A stretch of DNA of 64,000 nucleotides from Nitrospira sp. KM1 (GTDB taxonomy: Bacteria; Nitrospirota; Nitrospiria; Nitrospirales; Nitrospiraceae), in the NCBI RefSeq assembly GCF_011405515.1, contig NZ_AP022671.1:558001-622000 (forward strand), written 5' to 3'. Each line of letters begins with the position of its first letter. Positions within the stretch are counted from its first letter, which is position 1. A program made the position numbers and the translations under genes. Below the pieces are notes generated by a model. It was not told the origin of the DNA. It searched no databases and saw only the letters and a program-made list of their open reading frames with translations. Shown here piece after piece: positions 46,493 to 55,871 of the stretch.

Positions 46493-48046
46493 TTAATGAC
46501 GGAAATGTCTCATACCCGTCATGATCATGGCCAGTCCGTGTTCATCCGCGGCCTTCACGACCTCGGCATCGCGAATCGACCCGCCCGGTTGAATCACGGC
46601 CGTAATGCCCGCTTCCGCCGCCGCGTCCAGTCCGTCACGGAACGGGAAAAACGCATCCGATGCCATGACACAGCCTTTGACGGGCATCTGAGCTTTCATG
46701 GTCGCCAGCTTCACACTGTCGACCCGGCTCATCTGGCCCGCGCCGATTCCGACGGTTTGGCCGGGCTTCGCAAAAATGATCGCATTCGACTTCACATGTT
46801 TGCAGACCTTCCAGGCGAAGGCGCAGGCGGCATATTCCTCATCGGTGGGCTTCCTGACGGTCGGCACGGTCAGCGCCCGCAAATCCGTCAGCGCGCCGAG
46901 ATCGCGATCCTGGACGATCAAACCACCCACGAGTTTCTTGAGGTCGTAGCCTTCCTGTTTGACTTTGTGCAGCGGTCCGACGTCGAGCAAACGAAGGTCC
47001 TTCTTGCGTTTCAGCTCCGCAAGCGCGTCCTCGGCGAATCCCGGTGCAATCACGACTTCGACGAATGTGGACGTAATCTCCTTGGCGGCCGCGAGGTCGA
47101 CGGGCCGGTTGAAAGCGATCACGCCGCCGAACGCCGATATGGGGTCCGTTTCTCTGGCCTTCACATACGCCTCAACCGGCGTCGTGCCGAGCGCGGCGCC
47201 GCAGGGGTTGTTGTGTTTGATGATCGCCACGGCAATCTCGTCGTACTCTTTGGCCAACTCGAGCGCGGAATTGGCATCGAGGAAATTGTTGTACGACATC
47301 GCCTTGCCGTGGAGGATCTTCCCGCGCGCCACCGACGGTTCCTGAGAATGCAGCTCACGATAAAACGCGCCCTGCTGGTGCGGATTTTCTCCATAGCGCA
47401 GCGTGTCCGCCAGTTCGTATTGCAGCGTGAGGACTTTCGGGAACTTCGCGGCAGTGCCCTGATGGTGTTTTTCGAGATAGCCGGCGATAAGACCATCGTA
47501 TCGCGACGTATGTTGGAACACTTTCATGGCGAGCTCGCGGCGAAGTGCGCGCGTGACCGTATTGTCTTTGACGGCCTGCATGACCCGCTGATAGTCGGCC
47601 GGATCCACCACGACGAGCACGTCCTCGTGATTCTTGGCCGCCGATCGCAACATCGAGGGACCGCCGATGTCGATGTTTTCGATCGCATCGTCGAAATGGC
47701 AGTTGGGTTTTGCAATGGTGGCTTCGAACGGATACAAATTGACGACCACGACGTCGATCGGACCGATATTGTGTTGTTTCATCTGTTCGGCATGAGCCGG
47801 AAGAGACCGGCGGCCGAGCAACCCTCCGTGGATCTTCGGATGGAGCGTCTTGACGCGCCCGTCGAGGATTTCCGGTGAGCCCGTGTACGCCGCCACGTCG
47901 GTAACCTGAATCCCGGCTTCGCGCAATGCCTTGGCCGTTCCTCCGGTGGAAAGGATTTCGGCGCCGAGGGCTTCCAAACCCTTGGCCATGTCGATGATGC
48001 CGGTTTTATCTGAAACACTGATCAGCGCCCGCTTGATGCTGGCCAT
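46493..48046 (-). CDS. purH: bifunctional AICAR formyltransferase / IMP cyclohydrolase
   Basis: The last two steps to IMP. 517 residues: IMPCH domain (1-195; [30 protein letters not shown]) and AICARFT domain (to the end; [31 protein letters not shown]). AAGGAG precedes the ATG. With purD it forms a purine operon. Confidence 0.97.
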   Translation of the reverse strand: MASIKRALISVSDKTGIIDMAKGLEALGAEILSTGGTAKALREAGIQVTDVAAYTGSPEILDGRVKTLHPKIHGGLLGRRSLPAHAEQMKQHNIGPIDVVVVNLYPFEATIAKPNCHFDDAIENIDIGGPSMLRSAAKNHEDVLVVVDPADYQRVMQAVKDNTVTRALRRELAMKVFQHTSRYDGLIAGYLEKHHQGTAAKFPKVLTLQYELADTLRYGENPHQQGAFYRELHSQEPSVARGKILHGKAMSYNNFLDANSALELAKEYDEIAVAIIKHNNPCGAALGTTPVEAYVKARETDPISAFGGVIAFNRPVDLAAAKEITSTFVEVVIAPGFAEDALAELKRKKDLRLLDVGPLHKVKQEGYDLKKLVGGLIVQDRDLGALTDLRALTVPTVRKPTDEEYAACAFAWKVCKHVKSNAIIFAKPGQTVGIGAGQMSRVDSVKLATMKAQMPVKGCVMASDAFFPFRDGLDAAAEAGITAVIQPGGSIRDAEVVKAADEHGLAMIMTGMRHFRH

Positions 48047-48215
48047 GCTCTACTCCTTGGCGATTGTCCGATAGCGGTGGTTCGTAGTCGGGAAGGCGGT
48101 TGGAGAATAGCAAATGAAGTTCGTAACTTCAAGGCGACGAACGGACGGCTGCGCGCCGCCTACACAGGCATGCCGGCGGTTGTGACCACGCCGAATATGT
48201 GATTACAATCGGCAC

Positions 48216-49199
48216 ATGCCACGCTCGAATCCGGCCGGCGACCGGCGTCCCCTCCTCTATGTGTCCCGTCTGCTACCCGATGCGGTGATGCTCGCCATCC
48301 GACGCCGCTTTCACCTGGTGAACGAGCCGACCCCAGCCGCTCCATCGCGGGCCGAGCTGGCGGATAATCTCCAGCGCGCTGATGCCGCCATCGTCACATT
48401 GGCCGAAACGATCGACGCCGATTTGATCCGCAGCGTCCCCCACCTACGAATCCTGTCCAACTACGCCGTGGGATACAACAACATCGACCTCGTTGCAGCC
48501 GCTCGACAGGGCCTTGTTGTCACCAATACACCCGACGTATTGACCGACGCCACGGCCGATCTCACATGGGCCCTGCTGCTGTCGACGGTCCGCCGGATCG
48601 TCGAAGGCGACCAGTTGATAAGGAGCGGCGCTTGGACGGGATGGACGCCGACGCATTTTCTCAGCGGCGAAGTGACGGGACGGACCCTTGGAATCGTCGG
48701 GTTCGGGCGCATTGGACAGGCCGTGGCGAGACGGGCATCAGGATTTCGCATGCGTGTCATCTACCATACGCGGCGCCCGGTGCCATCGCCGGAGCCCTGG
48801 ACCCACGTCTCATTGCCCGAATTACTTCGTGAGGCGGACATGGTGTCGTTGCACGCCCCGTTGACGGATCAGACCCGTCATCTGATCGGCGCCAAGGAAC
48901 TGGCCGAGATGCAGAAGTCGGCGGTGCTCATTAATACGTCTCGTGGGCCTCTGGTCGATGAATCCGCGCTGGCCTCTGCGCTGGAGAATGGAACCATCAG
49001 CGGCGCCGGCTTGGATGTGTACGAGGAAGAACCGGCCGTTCATCCGGGGCTCATCGCCTCGAAAAAAGCGGTGCTGCTCCCGCACCTTGGGTCCGCCACT
49101 TGGGCGGCGAGAGTGGAAATGGGCATGATGTGCCTTGCGAATATCGAGGCGGTGTTGGCCGGAAAGGAAGCTCCCAACCGCATCCGGACGGACAGTTAG
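48216..49199 (+). CDS. D-isomer-specific 2-hydroxyacid dehydrogenase (glyoxylate/hydroxypyruvate reductase type)
   Basis: 327 residues. NAD(P)-binding G-F-G-R-I-G-Q-A, substrate loop N-Y-A-V-G-Y-N-N-I-D, catalytic arginine in N-T-S-R-G-P-L-V-D-E, glutamate in D-V-Y-E-E-E-P and histidine in L-L-P-H-L-G-S-A-T. Closest in appearance to glyoxylate/hydroxypyruvate reductases (GyaR/GhrB). Substrate not certain. It is followed by the inverted-repeat element. Confidence 0.88.
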   Translation: MPRSNPAGDRRPLLYVSRLLPDAVMLAIRRRFHLVNEPTPAAPSRAELADNLQRADAAIVTLAETIDADLIRSVPHLRILSNYAVGYNNIDLVAAARQGLVVTNTPDVLTDATADLTWALLLSTVRRIVEGDQLIRSGAWTGWTPTHFLSGEVTGRTLGIVGFGRIGQAVARRASGFRMRVIYHTRRPVPSPEPWTHVSLPELLREADMVSLHAPLTDQTRHLIGAKELAEMQKSAVLINTSRGPLVDESALASALENGTISGAGLDVYEEEPAVHPGLIASKKAVLLPHLGSATWAARVEMGMMCLANIEAVLAGKEAPNRIRTDS

Positions 49200-49324
49200 T
49201 GTGGTGTCCCAGAAATTCCTTTGTGGTGATCTTGTTGAAGCATGAATGGAACTCCTTGAAACTGCATGCCCTTCGACGGATTCAGGGCAAACGGGTTATG
49301 AACAAAATTTGTGGGACGCAACAC

Positions 49325-49531
49325 TAGCAGGCTGTTGAAAAACTGTTTTGGACACCGGAAAACACAGAGCCGGGCATGATCGCTGATCGGGTCGCAAGAG
49401 TTCACAGGATGTTCAAAAAGGCCTTCCGGCAAGGCCGCAGCGAGCGAAGAGGTGAATCGTACTCTCTGCCGTACGCTGAGCCTCTGAGCGATGCGAGAAC
49501 GCAGCCGGAGGACTTTTTCAACATCCTGCTA
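49325..49531. repeat. 207-bp element with terminal inverted repeats
   Basis: TAGCAGGCTGTTGAAAAA (49325-49342) is an inverted copy of TTTTTCAACATCCTGCTA (49514-49531), 17 of 18 bases matching; one further base pair extends the match to a CTAG end. Inside lie GGATGTTCAAAAAGGCC and the hairpin GGCCTT-N5-AAGGCC (49420-49436). No transposase is coded. It resembles a MITE or a dispersed palindromic repeat; I associate similar sequences with Nitrospira genomes (memory, not checked). The right end supplies the stop codon of the TPR gene. Positions 49200-49324 show no gene. Confidence 0.7.
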
Positions 49532-51772
49532 GGTGGCGTATCGGAATTCTCGGGACGGGATCGGTGTGGATGGATGACGTGTCCGGATCGATTCGAGGCG
49601 CTGCGGTACATCATGGAAGGTCGGAATGGATTCATACATCGTCAGGGCTCGCTGCCACTGGGCCTGCGCTTCATACAGCAACCCCAGTTCGTATCGGATC
49701 GCATGGGCCTTCGCCCCTTCACACCTCGGATCACCCAAAAGACGTTCGAGATGAGTGCTCGCCTCAACCGGATGGCCCTGCTCCTTGAGGCAGACCGCGA
49801 TCATGAGACAGGAGTCGAGGAAAACCGCGGGTGACCTCATTGAAAGCAGGAACTCTTCTTTCGCTTCCTCCGGCAATCCCATGTTCTTGAACGCCACACC
49901 GAGCGTGTAATGGGTTTCCGAATCGAAGACGTCGGCTGAATCGTCGGAAGGCCGAGGTGGCGCATCCTTGGCTGCTGCGGCAGGTACCGGATCGGAGGGT
50001 TGCGGCAGCTGAGTCAAAAGCGAACTACCAGGGGCCAGCTCCTTGACCTTTTGATAGAGATCGTAGGTCCGGCCGGAGTCTCCGGCGGCCATCCGCAATT
50101 CAAGGGCGCGCGTGTACTGGATCGCGGCGCTGGCAGCATCCCCTTTTTCTTCCAGCAACCGGCCGAGCAATTCCCGTGACTCAGCATCCTCCGGATCATG
50201 GCTCACCAGGCGGCCGAGCCAGATTTCCGCCTCGACGAGACGGCCCGCCTCCCGATAGGACTCGAACTGTTCATGCTTCGAATGGATAGTGGTATCGTCC
50301 CCGGATGCCGGGCTCTCGTGGAACCGGTCAGTCGCATCGTCCGGCGCGGCATTGGCAACAGAGAACTCCATGACCGGCCTGGCATCCGCCGAGCCGAGGT
50401 CACCGTCCGTCTGTGAGAGGCCAGGAGGATGATCGTCTATTGAACTCCTGGTCGCAGGCGTCCAGGAATCATCCGGGGCAGCCCCCGTGAGTGAAAATTC
50501 CTCCTCGGGTCGCTGCTCTTGAGGAAGAGTGAGCCCGTCCACCAAGACCGTCTCAACCGATTGTTCGGACGGGACAGCTTCGGTCGATTCTTGGGTTCCC
50601 GCCCTCATGAGGGCGGTCAGTTTCTTCACGACCGCGCTCTCGGGAGCCAGGGTTCTGATCTTCTCAAAGATCTCTTCGTGCAGGGACTCCATGCCCGGTT
50701 CCGGATTTTCGATGAGCACTTCCACGGCCTTTCCATAATGGATGACGGCCGTCTGCACGTCGCCCTGTTCTTCGTGGAGTTCGCCCTGCAGTTCCAGGAG
50801 CGGTACGGAGTTCGGCTCGATTGCCAGGAACTCCTTGATGAGCGCCTCGGCTTGGGTATACTCCTGCGCGCGCAGCGCGGCTCCAGCCAGAAACCGGTAT
50901 TCTCCCAACGCGACCAAGAGCTGCCCCTGATTCAAATGCAGCCGGGCCAGCAGTTGGCATACCTGAGGATTGCCGGGCTCTTTCGACAGCAATTGATTGA
51001 GAATGGCTTCGGCGCCGGCATACTGCTTTTCTTCGATACGCCGGCTGGCTTCCGCCAAAAGATCGGTCGGCTCCAGACTTTTCCCGACTGCAGACGGCGC
51101 GCCCGCTTTCGATGTCCGGACGGGATCGCCACCCGACTTTTCAAAATGCTCGATGAACTGTCTGGCTTCGTTGTTTACGGGATCGATGCGCAGGACGGAC
51201 TGGTAAGCCTCTTTGGCTTCCGTGAACCGCTGCTGGGCGGACCGTTCACGACCCAACTGCAAATACACCTTGGTGGCTTCATCCTGCATGTTTTCCTGCA
51301 CGCAGAGTTCGGCCACCCGCTGCTGCGCGTCAAGGTTCGACGGATCCTGGCTGACGATCCTCCGATAGATATCGAGTGCTTCTTTGGTCTTGCGCTCCTT
51401 CAAATAATGCTTGCCCAGGGTCAGATAATCCTGGACCGCGCTGCTCAGCAGCCCGCGCTCCGCGTTGAGATCACCCAGATGGCGGTAGACCTCATACCGG
51501 GCAGGATCCAGCTTCAGCACTTTCTTAAAGGTCGCGATGGCCTTGAGCGTGGCGCCTTCGGCGCGGAAAGCATTGGCGGATTGGAGAAATGCGGCGACCG
51601 CTTCTCCTGTGGAGTTTCGCTTGAGGTGCAGTTCGCCGATGGAGTTGTAGATGCTTCCATCGGCGGGAGATTCCGCCGACAGCTTCTTCCACTCGTTGAT
51701 GGCGGAGTCGAACTGACCTTTTGATGCAAACAGCTGGGCGCTGTGCAAAACCTTGCTGCGGTCGATGCCCAA
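49529..51772 (-). CDS. large tetratricopeptide-repeat protein
   Basis: 747 residues. TPR-type helical repeats fill about 1-215, 230-390 and 500-730 (L-G-D-L-N-A-E-R-G-L-L-S-S-A-V-Q-D-Y; Y-R-R-I-V-S-Q-D-P-S-N-L-D-A). Between about 395 and 500 is an acidic, proline-rich linker. No signal peptide, so cytoplasmic; likely a scaffold for protein interactions. TTG at 51772 is the start, with GGGAGGT six bases away. The TAG stop falls on the last bases of the inverted-repeat element, so the C-terminus may have been changed by its insertion. Confidence 0.85.
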   Translation of the reverse strand: MGIDRSKVLHSAQLFASKGQFDSAINEWKKLSAESPADGSIYNSIGELHLKRNSTGEAVAAFLQSANAFRAEGATLKAIATFKKVLKLDPARYEVYRHLGDLNAERGLLSSAVQDYLTLGKHYLKERKTKEALDIYRRIVSQDPSNLDAQQRVAELCVQENMQDEATKVYLQLGRERSAQQRFTEAKEAYQSVLRIDPVNNEARQFIEHFEKSGGDPVRTSKAGAPSAVGKSLEPTDLLAEASRRIEEKQYAGAEAILNQLLSKEPGNPQVCQLLARLHLNQGQLLVALGEYRFLAGAALRAQEYTQAEALIKEFLAIEPNSVPLLELQGELHEEQGDVQTAVIHYGKAVEVLIENPEPGMESLHEEIFEKIRTLAPESAVVKKLTALMRAGTQESTEAVPSEQSVETVLVDGLTLPQEQRPEEEFSLTGAAPDDSWTPATRSSIDDHPPGLSQTDGDLGSADARPVMEFSVANAAPDDATDRFHESPASGDDTTIHSKHEQFESYREAGRLVEAEIWLGRLVSHDPEDAESRELLGRLLEEKGDAASAAIQYTRALELRMAAGDSGRTYDLYQKVKELAPGSSLLTQLPQPSDPVPAAAAKDAPPRPSDDSADVFDSETHYTLGVAFKNMGLPEEAKEEFLLSMRSPAVFLDSCLMIAVCLKEQGHPVEASTHLERLLGDPRCEGAKAHAIRYELGLLYEAQAQWQRALTMYESIPTFHDVPQRLESIRTRHPSTPIPSREFRYAT

Positions 51773-51927
51773 GGCAGACCTCCCGTGACCATCAGACGCT
51801 AACAGCGGCGGGATTTTTTGTCAACGAAACGGGGATAATACGTGCACGCAGATTTGGAAATTTCCCGATGCGTCCGTTCCGGTCGACAACGACCGGTTTA
51901 CGCGCGGAGCACTCCGCGTCTGTCACC

Positions 51928-52668
51928 CTAGGGTAACGCCAAGGAGACAGGTTCGGCGGGAACGATTTTGGTCGTGTCGATGACCAGTTCGTCTTTGTTG
52001 TTGGCCAGCAGCGTATCCCAAATGCTACTCTGCTGTTTGATGACCGCCTCTTCAGGTTTGAAAAGCAGGTCGAACCCTTTGGCCGCCGTCGGGCGCATCG
52101 GGTACCGCCGGTCGTAAATCATGCCGTAGGTCGGAATGCCGTAGACGAACTGCCAGTTGCCGAGGATGACATGGAGCTCTGCGTCCCGGGCGTACATCCC
52201 TCCCGTCGTAATCACGCGTTTCACGGATGTCTGCGGCTGGCTCAGATAAAACGTCACCCGTTCGTTATACTTCGCTTCCGCGAAGGCTTCCGTAATCTGA
52301 GGCGCCAGCAGCTCCACCTCCTCGGGTTTGAAAACCGGAACCAGCGGAGCTTCGCCTTGGAATTTCCGCTGGAGCCAAATGCGATGTTCCCGAACCGACA
52401 TCCCGTTGAGAATCTGTTTCACGTACTCAACCGTGAAGGTCATCGGATGCGTATGATGGCCGGGAGGCCATTCCGGAAGCACGGAGTCGTCAATTTCCAG
52501 ACGGACGAAATTGACGGGATCTTCGTAGACCGCGCGATACGGCGGCTGAGGAATGGCGCAGCCGATCATCGCCATGATGCAAAGCCCGGCGAGGAAGAGT
52601 CCACTCACGCAGCGCCGTGATTCCGAATCGTGCGTTGCCACAGGAATCCGTGTGGGATCACGCCTCAC
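51928..52668 (-). CDS. lipoprotein of unknown function, related to the one at 329-1255
   Basis: 246 residues from a GTG at 52668 (overlapping the cyclophilin gene); another GTG at 52641 is possible. The hydrophobic segment ends in M-I-G-C. The mature part has M-T-F-T-V-E-Y-V-K-Q-I-L-N-G-M, F-K-P-E-E-V-E-L-L-A-P-Q-I-T-E-A-F-A-E-A-K, V-T-F-Y-L-S-Q-P and G-G-M-Y-A-R-D-A-E-L-H-V, which align with the lipoprotein at 329-1255. Function unknown. Confidence 0.75.
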   Translation of the reverse strand: MRRDPTRIPVATHDSESRRCVSGLFLAGLCIMAMIGCAIPQPPYRAVYEDPVNFVRLEIDDSVLPEWPPGHHTHPMTFTVEYVKQILNGMSVREHRIWLQRKFQGEAPLVPVFKPEEVELLAPQITEAFAEAKYNERVTFYLSQPQTSVKRVITTGGMYARDAELHVILGNWQFVYGIPTYGMIYDRRYPMRPTAAKGFDLLFKPEEAVIKQQSSIWDTLLANNKDELVIDTTKIVPAEPVSLALP

Positions 52669-53170
52669 TCACCGTGACGGTCATTTCGATGCGCTCGAGC
52701 GGATTGTCCCGCCCGTCTCGCTTCATATTGACGATCTTGTCGGCCACGTCCATGCCGCTGACGACCTCCCCAAACGCCGTGTACTGCCAATCCAGAAAGT
52801 TCGCATCGGCGACACAGATGAAGAACTGGGAGCCGGCACTGTCCGGGTCGTTCGCGCGGGCCATGGAGACAATGCCCCGCTTGTGGGGCTTACTGTTGAA
52901 TTCGGCCTTGATGCGATACCCCGGTCCGCCGATGCCGTGCGACGCCCGATCCGCGCTCTTGCTGTTTGGATCACCGCCCTGGATCATGAATCCGGGAATG
53001 ACGCGATGGAATGTAGTGCCGTTATAAAATCCTTTGTTGGCCAAGTCCGTAAAATTTTTCACGTGGCCGGGCGCCACGTCGGGGAAAAATTGCAAGACAA
53101 TGTCCCCGAGCGCCTGCCCTTTGCTCGCGACGGCAATGGTCGCCCTAGTCTTCGGAGTCGCTTCCGCCAT
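52658..53170 (-). CDS. peptidyl-prolyl cis-trans isomerase, cyclophilin type
   Basis: 170 residues without a signal peptide, so cytoplasmic. Contains F-H-R-V-I-P-G-F-M-I-Q-G-G-D-P, G-I-V-S-M-A-R-A-N-D-P-D-S-A-G-S-Q-F-F-I-C and F-G-E-V-V-S-G-M-D-V, including the catalytic arginine of F-H-R. Where eukaryotic enzymes have W, this has F-L-D-W-Q-Y. AAAGGA precedes the ATG. Confidence 0.95.
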   Translation of the reverse strand: MAEATPKTRATIAVASKGQALGDIVLQFFPDVAPGHVKNFTDLANKGFYNGTTFHRVIPGFMIQGGDPNSKSADRASHGIGGPGYRIKAEFNSKPHKRGIVSMARANDPDSAGSQFFICVADANFLDWQYTAFGEVVSGMDVADKIVNMKRDGRDNPLERIEMTVTVSEA

Positions 53171-53188
53171 GATGAACGTCCTTTCTGG

Positions 53189-54217
53189 TTATCGGAATAA
53201 GAAGGGCGGAGGGGCGACACCCCCCTCCAATCCCTGATTGATTACGGTCCATGACTTTCCATCGTCGTCGCTCCGGAAAGCCCCGGCATTGGTCCCGGCA
53301 TAGAAGGTCCCCGGCGCGGATTCGATCAGCACCTGAACCGACAGGCTGGTCAACCCATTATTGAGCGGCACCCATTGGCGGCCATGATCGACGGTCTTGT
53401 AAATCCCATACCCAGTGGCCACAAAGAGACCCCGGCTATTGCTGACGATGCTGCGAATCGAGTCATTGGGAAGTGCGCGGCTGATCGCCTTCCACGTCGT
53501 GCCGGCATCGGTACTGCGAAACACCCCGCCGTCGAAGGTGCCGGCATAGATCGAGCCTTCGGCATCGATGGTCAGTGCGCGAATAAAGTTTTCGATCATG
53601 CCTTCGTGATCTTTCAGGCCCTGGCGCATGCGGACCCACCCGGCGCCGTCAGGCTTGAATCGCAGAACGCCCTTACCGGATGTCCCCGCATAGAGCGTGC
53701 CGTCCGATGCCTGCGCCAGCGCATGCACCAGAATCTCATCGAGCCCGGTGGTCACAACCGCCCATCGATCGTGACCGGCCACCAGACGATACGCCCCATC
53801 GGCCGTGCCCGCATAAATGACGTCTCCCACGGCCAATAGAGCTTTGATCTCCTGCCGCTTCAGCCCGCGACTGACCGGCTGCCACGTCTTGCCCTTGTCG
53901 CGTGTGCGAAAGACGCCGCCTCGGAACGTTCCCACGTACACCGTCCCATCCTTTGCCGTCACCAGCGAGAGAATAAACGGATCGGTGACCCCTTCGCCAG
54001 ATTTCGTCCACGTAGTACCCCGATCGTCGCTTCGAAAAATACCAAAGCCGAACGAACCGGCATAGAGCGCCTGATCGCTTATCGTTAACGCTTGGATACT
54101 TGTCGCCTGTTGATCGAACGGCCCCGCAGCCCCCGGCCCTTGCTGTGCGAACACGGCGTCCGGCAGGCCGCAGAGCAGCAGAGAAACGAACGCGATGAGG
54201 GAATGACGGATGCGCAT
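53189..54217 (-). CDS. secreted beta-propeller protein, YCF48/BNR-like
   Basis: 342 residues with a signal peptide ending in V-F-A. About seven repeats with the pattern Y-A-G-T-x-x-x-G-V-F-R-S-x-D-x-G-x-T-W (for example S-I-Y-A-G-T-F-D-G-G-V-F-R-S-T-D-A-G-T-T-W) form a sialidase/BNR-type propeller as in photosystem II assembly factor YCF48. In a non-phototroph it may act in assembly of an envelope complex; not shown by the sequence. Confidence 0.8.
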   Translation of the reverse strand: MRIRHSLIAFVSLLLCGLPDAVFAQQGPGAAGPFDQQATSIQALTISDQALYAGSFGFGIFRSDDRGTTWTKSGEGVTDPFILSLVTAKDGTVYVGTFRGGVFRTRDKGKTWQPVSRGLKRQEIKALLAVGDVIYAGTADGAYRLVAGHDRWAVVTTGLDEILVHALAQASDGTLYAGTSGKGVLRFKPDGAGWVRMRQGLKDHEGMIENFIRALTIDAEGSIYAGTFDGGVFRSTDAGTTWKAISRALPNDSIRSIVSNSRGLFVATGYGIYKTVDHGRQWVPLNNGLTSLSVQVLIESAPGTFYAGTNAGAFRSDDDGKSWTVINQGLEGGVAPPPFLFR

Positions 54218-54235
54218 GGTGTTCGTACGGATATC

Positions 54236-55009
54236 TTACCGGACGCGATGCCCCGCTGTCCCCATCGGAATGTCGGGGTCGAGAGGCAGTGTCACGTCGG
54301 TCGGTCCCCGGCGTCCGAATATTTTGGCGCCGAGGATGCCGATCTCGTAGAGCACCATCAACGGAACGGCCATGAGCAACATCGTGAACAGCGTGGCGTC
54401 CGGCGTCACGATGGCCGAAATGATCAACGCGCTCAGCACGGCGTGCTTGCGATAGGTCGCAAGCACGCGCGCCGATACTACGCCCACACGTGCCAGGATG
54501 GTCAGCACGAGCGGCAATTCGAATGCACACCCGAACACCAACAGAAATTTCACGTTGAAATCGATATAGGTTCCGACGCTCAATTGCGGCGTGATATCCC
54601 GATCCATGCCGAAACTGACGAAGAAATCGATCACCAGCGGCAGAATGACCAGGTTGCAGAACACGAGCCCGAGAACGAACAATCCTCCCGCCAGCAGAAA
54701 GATCGGGATACCCCAGCGCTGCTCCTTGGGGAGCAGCGCCGGTTCCACGAATTTCCAGAATTGGTAGAACACCACCGGAAGGCTGATCAGGACCGCGGCC
54801 AGGAACGAGACTTTAATAGAGGCGAAGAGCGCCTCGGTCGGCCCGTAGAAGACCAGCTGATTGGGAAACGGGCGGTTCAGCCACGCCACCATTTCGGCGG
54901 AATAGGTAAAAGCCGCCATCAGCGCAATCAAAATCGTCGCCCCGATGATGAGCAGACGTTTCTTGACCGTCTGAATGTGGGCGGCCAGTGGATTGACGAT
55001 CGACGGCAT
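54236..55009 (-). CDS. tatC: twin-arginine translocase subunit TatC
   Basis: 257 residues with six membrane segments. The family blocks are visible: a helical start with N-P-L-A-A-H-I (in place of the usual H-L-x-E-L-R), F-Y-G-P-T-E-A-L-F-A-S-I-K-V-S, F-Y-Q-F-W-K-F-V-E-P-A-L and F-G-C-A-F-E-L-P-L. Exports folded proteins with TatA, which is not in this window. Confidence 0.93.
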   Translation of the reverse strand: MPSIVNPLAAHIQTVKKRLLIIGATILIALMAAFTYSAEMVAWLNRPFPNQLVFYGPTEALFASIKVSFLAAVLISLPVVFYQFWKFVEPALLPKEQRWGIPIFLLAGGLFVLGLVFCNLVILPLVIDFFVSFGMDRDITPQLSVGTYIDFNVKFLLVFGCAFELPLVLTILARVGVVSARVLATYRKHAVLSALIISAIVTPDATLFTMLLMAVPLMVLYEIGILGAKIFGRRGPTDVTLPLDPDIPMGTAGHRVR

Positions 55010-55068
55010 GCGTAGCGGTTCCGGTCCTAACCGGGCCGGTTGTGGATCCTCGACGAATCCTTCTGTTG

Positions 55069-55311
55069 TTAGTGGACCGAGGATTGCTGGTCATGATCGC
55101 GATAGACGCGGATCATCTCAGCCATTCTGTCTTTTTTCGCCAGTTTTTCCTTTTGCAATTGCTTCTTTGACAATTCTTCCATCGGGGTGAGCACGTGACG
55201 TTTCTGCAGGGTGTTCAGTTCCAGGTCCAGCCGATGGTGAGACTCTTCCAGTTCACGGAATTCTGTGTTGGATTGGCGCAGCCGCTCCGCGATCACATTC
55301 TCCGTCATCAT
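55069..55311 (-). CDS. YdcH/DUF465-like small coiled-coil protein
   Basis: 80 residues, all helical and charged: L-R-Q-S-N-T-E-F-R-E-L-E-E-S-H-H-R-L-D-L-E-L, then T-P-M-E-E-L-S-K-K-Q-L-Q-K-E-K-L-A-K-K-D-R-M, the pattern of the YdcH family. A second Met follows the first. Function unknown. Confidence 0.75.
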   Translation of the reverse strand: MMTENVIAERLRQSNTEFRELEESHHRLDLELNTLQKRHVLTPMEELSKKQLQKEKLAKKDRMAEMIRVYRDHDQQSSVH

Positions 55312-55331
55312 GTCGCACCTCCTGGTTAGAA

Positions 55332-55871
55332 TTAGGCGAAATCGTGATGCGCACCCCCTTCTGCCGGAAGCACAGGCACGCTGCTTCCCTTGAGCGTGAT
55401 GGGGTCCAATTGCATCAGGACGGCATCTTCAACCGGTTGGGTATAGTAGTTAGGCCGGACGCTGACTTGGCGGAATCCAAAGCCGCAGTACAGCTGCCGG
55501 GCGGCAGCATTGGAGATCCTGACTTCCAGGATGGCTTTTGTCGCCGCCTGGGACACCCCGTACTGCAGAGCCGCGTTCACGAGGGCCGTGGCGATGCCCC
55601 GGTGCCGCATCGATTCGATCACCGCCAGATTCATCAGCCGGATTTCCTCAAAGACGACCCAAAAGCAGAGATACCCGAACACGGAGGCCGGTGCCAACCC
55701 CTCTTCCGGCGTCCCCTTCGCAAGAAAAAAATGCGCGAACGGATTGCCGGTCAGTTCAGCTTCCACCATTTTGCGCGTCCAGGGGGCGGAGAAGCAAGCC
55801 TCTTCAATCTCCAAAATTGGGGAAAGGTCCGAAGGGGTCGCAGGAATAATTTTATATGAAGTCTCGCTCAC
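55332..55871 (-). CDS. rimI: ribosomal protein S18-alanine N-acetyltransferase-like GNAT enzyme
   Basis: 179 residues, GNAT fold: E-E-A-C-F-S-A-P-W-T (RimI opening), the acetyl-CoA loop R-H-R-G-I-A-T-A-L-V and late N-A-A-A-R-Q-L-Y-C-G-F-G-F. GTG start overlapping the tsaB stop (GTGA). The tsaB-rimI pair is widespread, which supports the assignment. Confidence 0.85.
   Translation of the reverse strand: MSETSYKIIPATPSDLSPILEIEEACFSAPWTRKMVEAELTGNPFAHFFLAKGTPEEGLAPASVFGYLCFWVVFEEIRLMNLAVIESMRHRGIATALVNAALQYGVSQAATKAILEVRISNAAARQLYCGFGFRQVSVRPNYYTQPVEDAVLMQLDPITLKGSSVPVLPAEGGAHHDFA

Noticed and set aside
46496-47878. 460-codon plus-strand open frame
   Set aside because: It lies antisense to purH, which is complete and unmistakable; the frame is a GC-rich shadow with arginine/histidine-rich product.
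49376-49834. 152-codon frame starting inside the repeat element
   Set aside because: Runs through the repeat and then antisense to the TPR gene; no homology seen and no support for a start.
50519-51724. 401-codon plus-strand open frame
   Set aside because: Antisense to the TPR gene; composition of a shadow frame.
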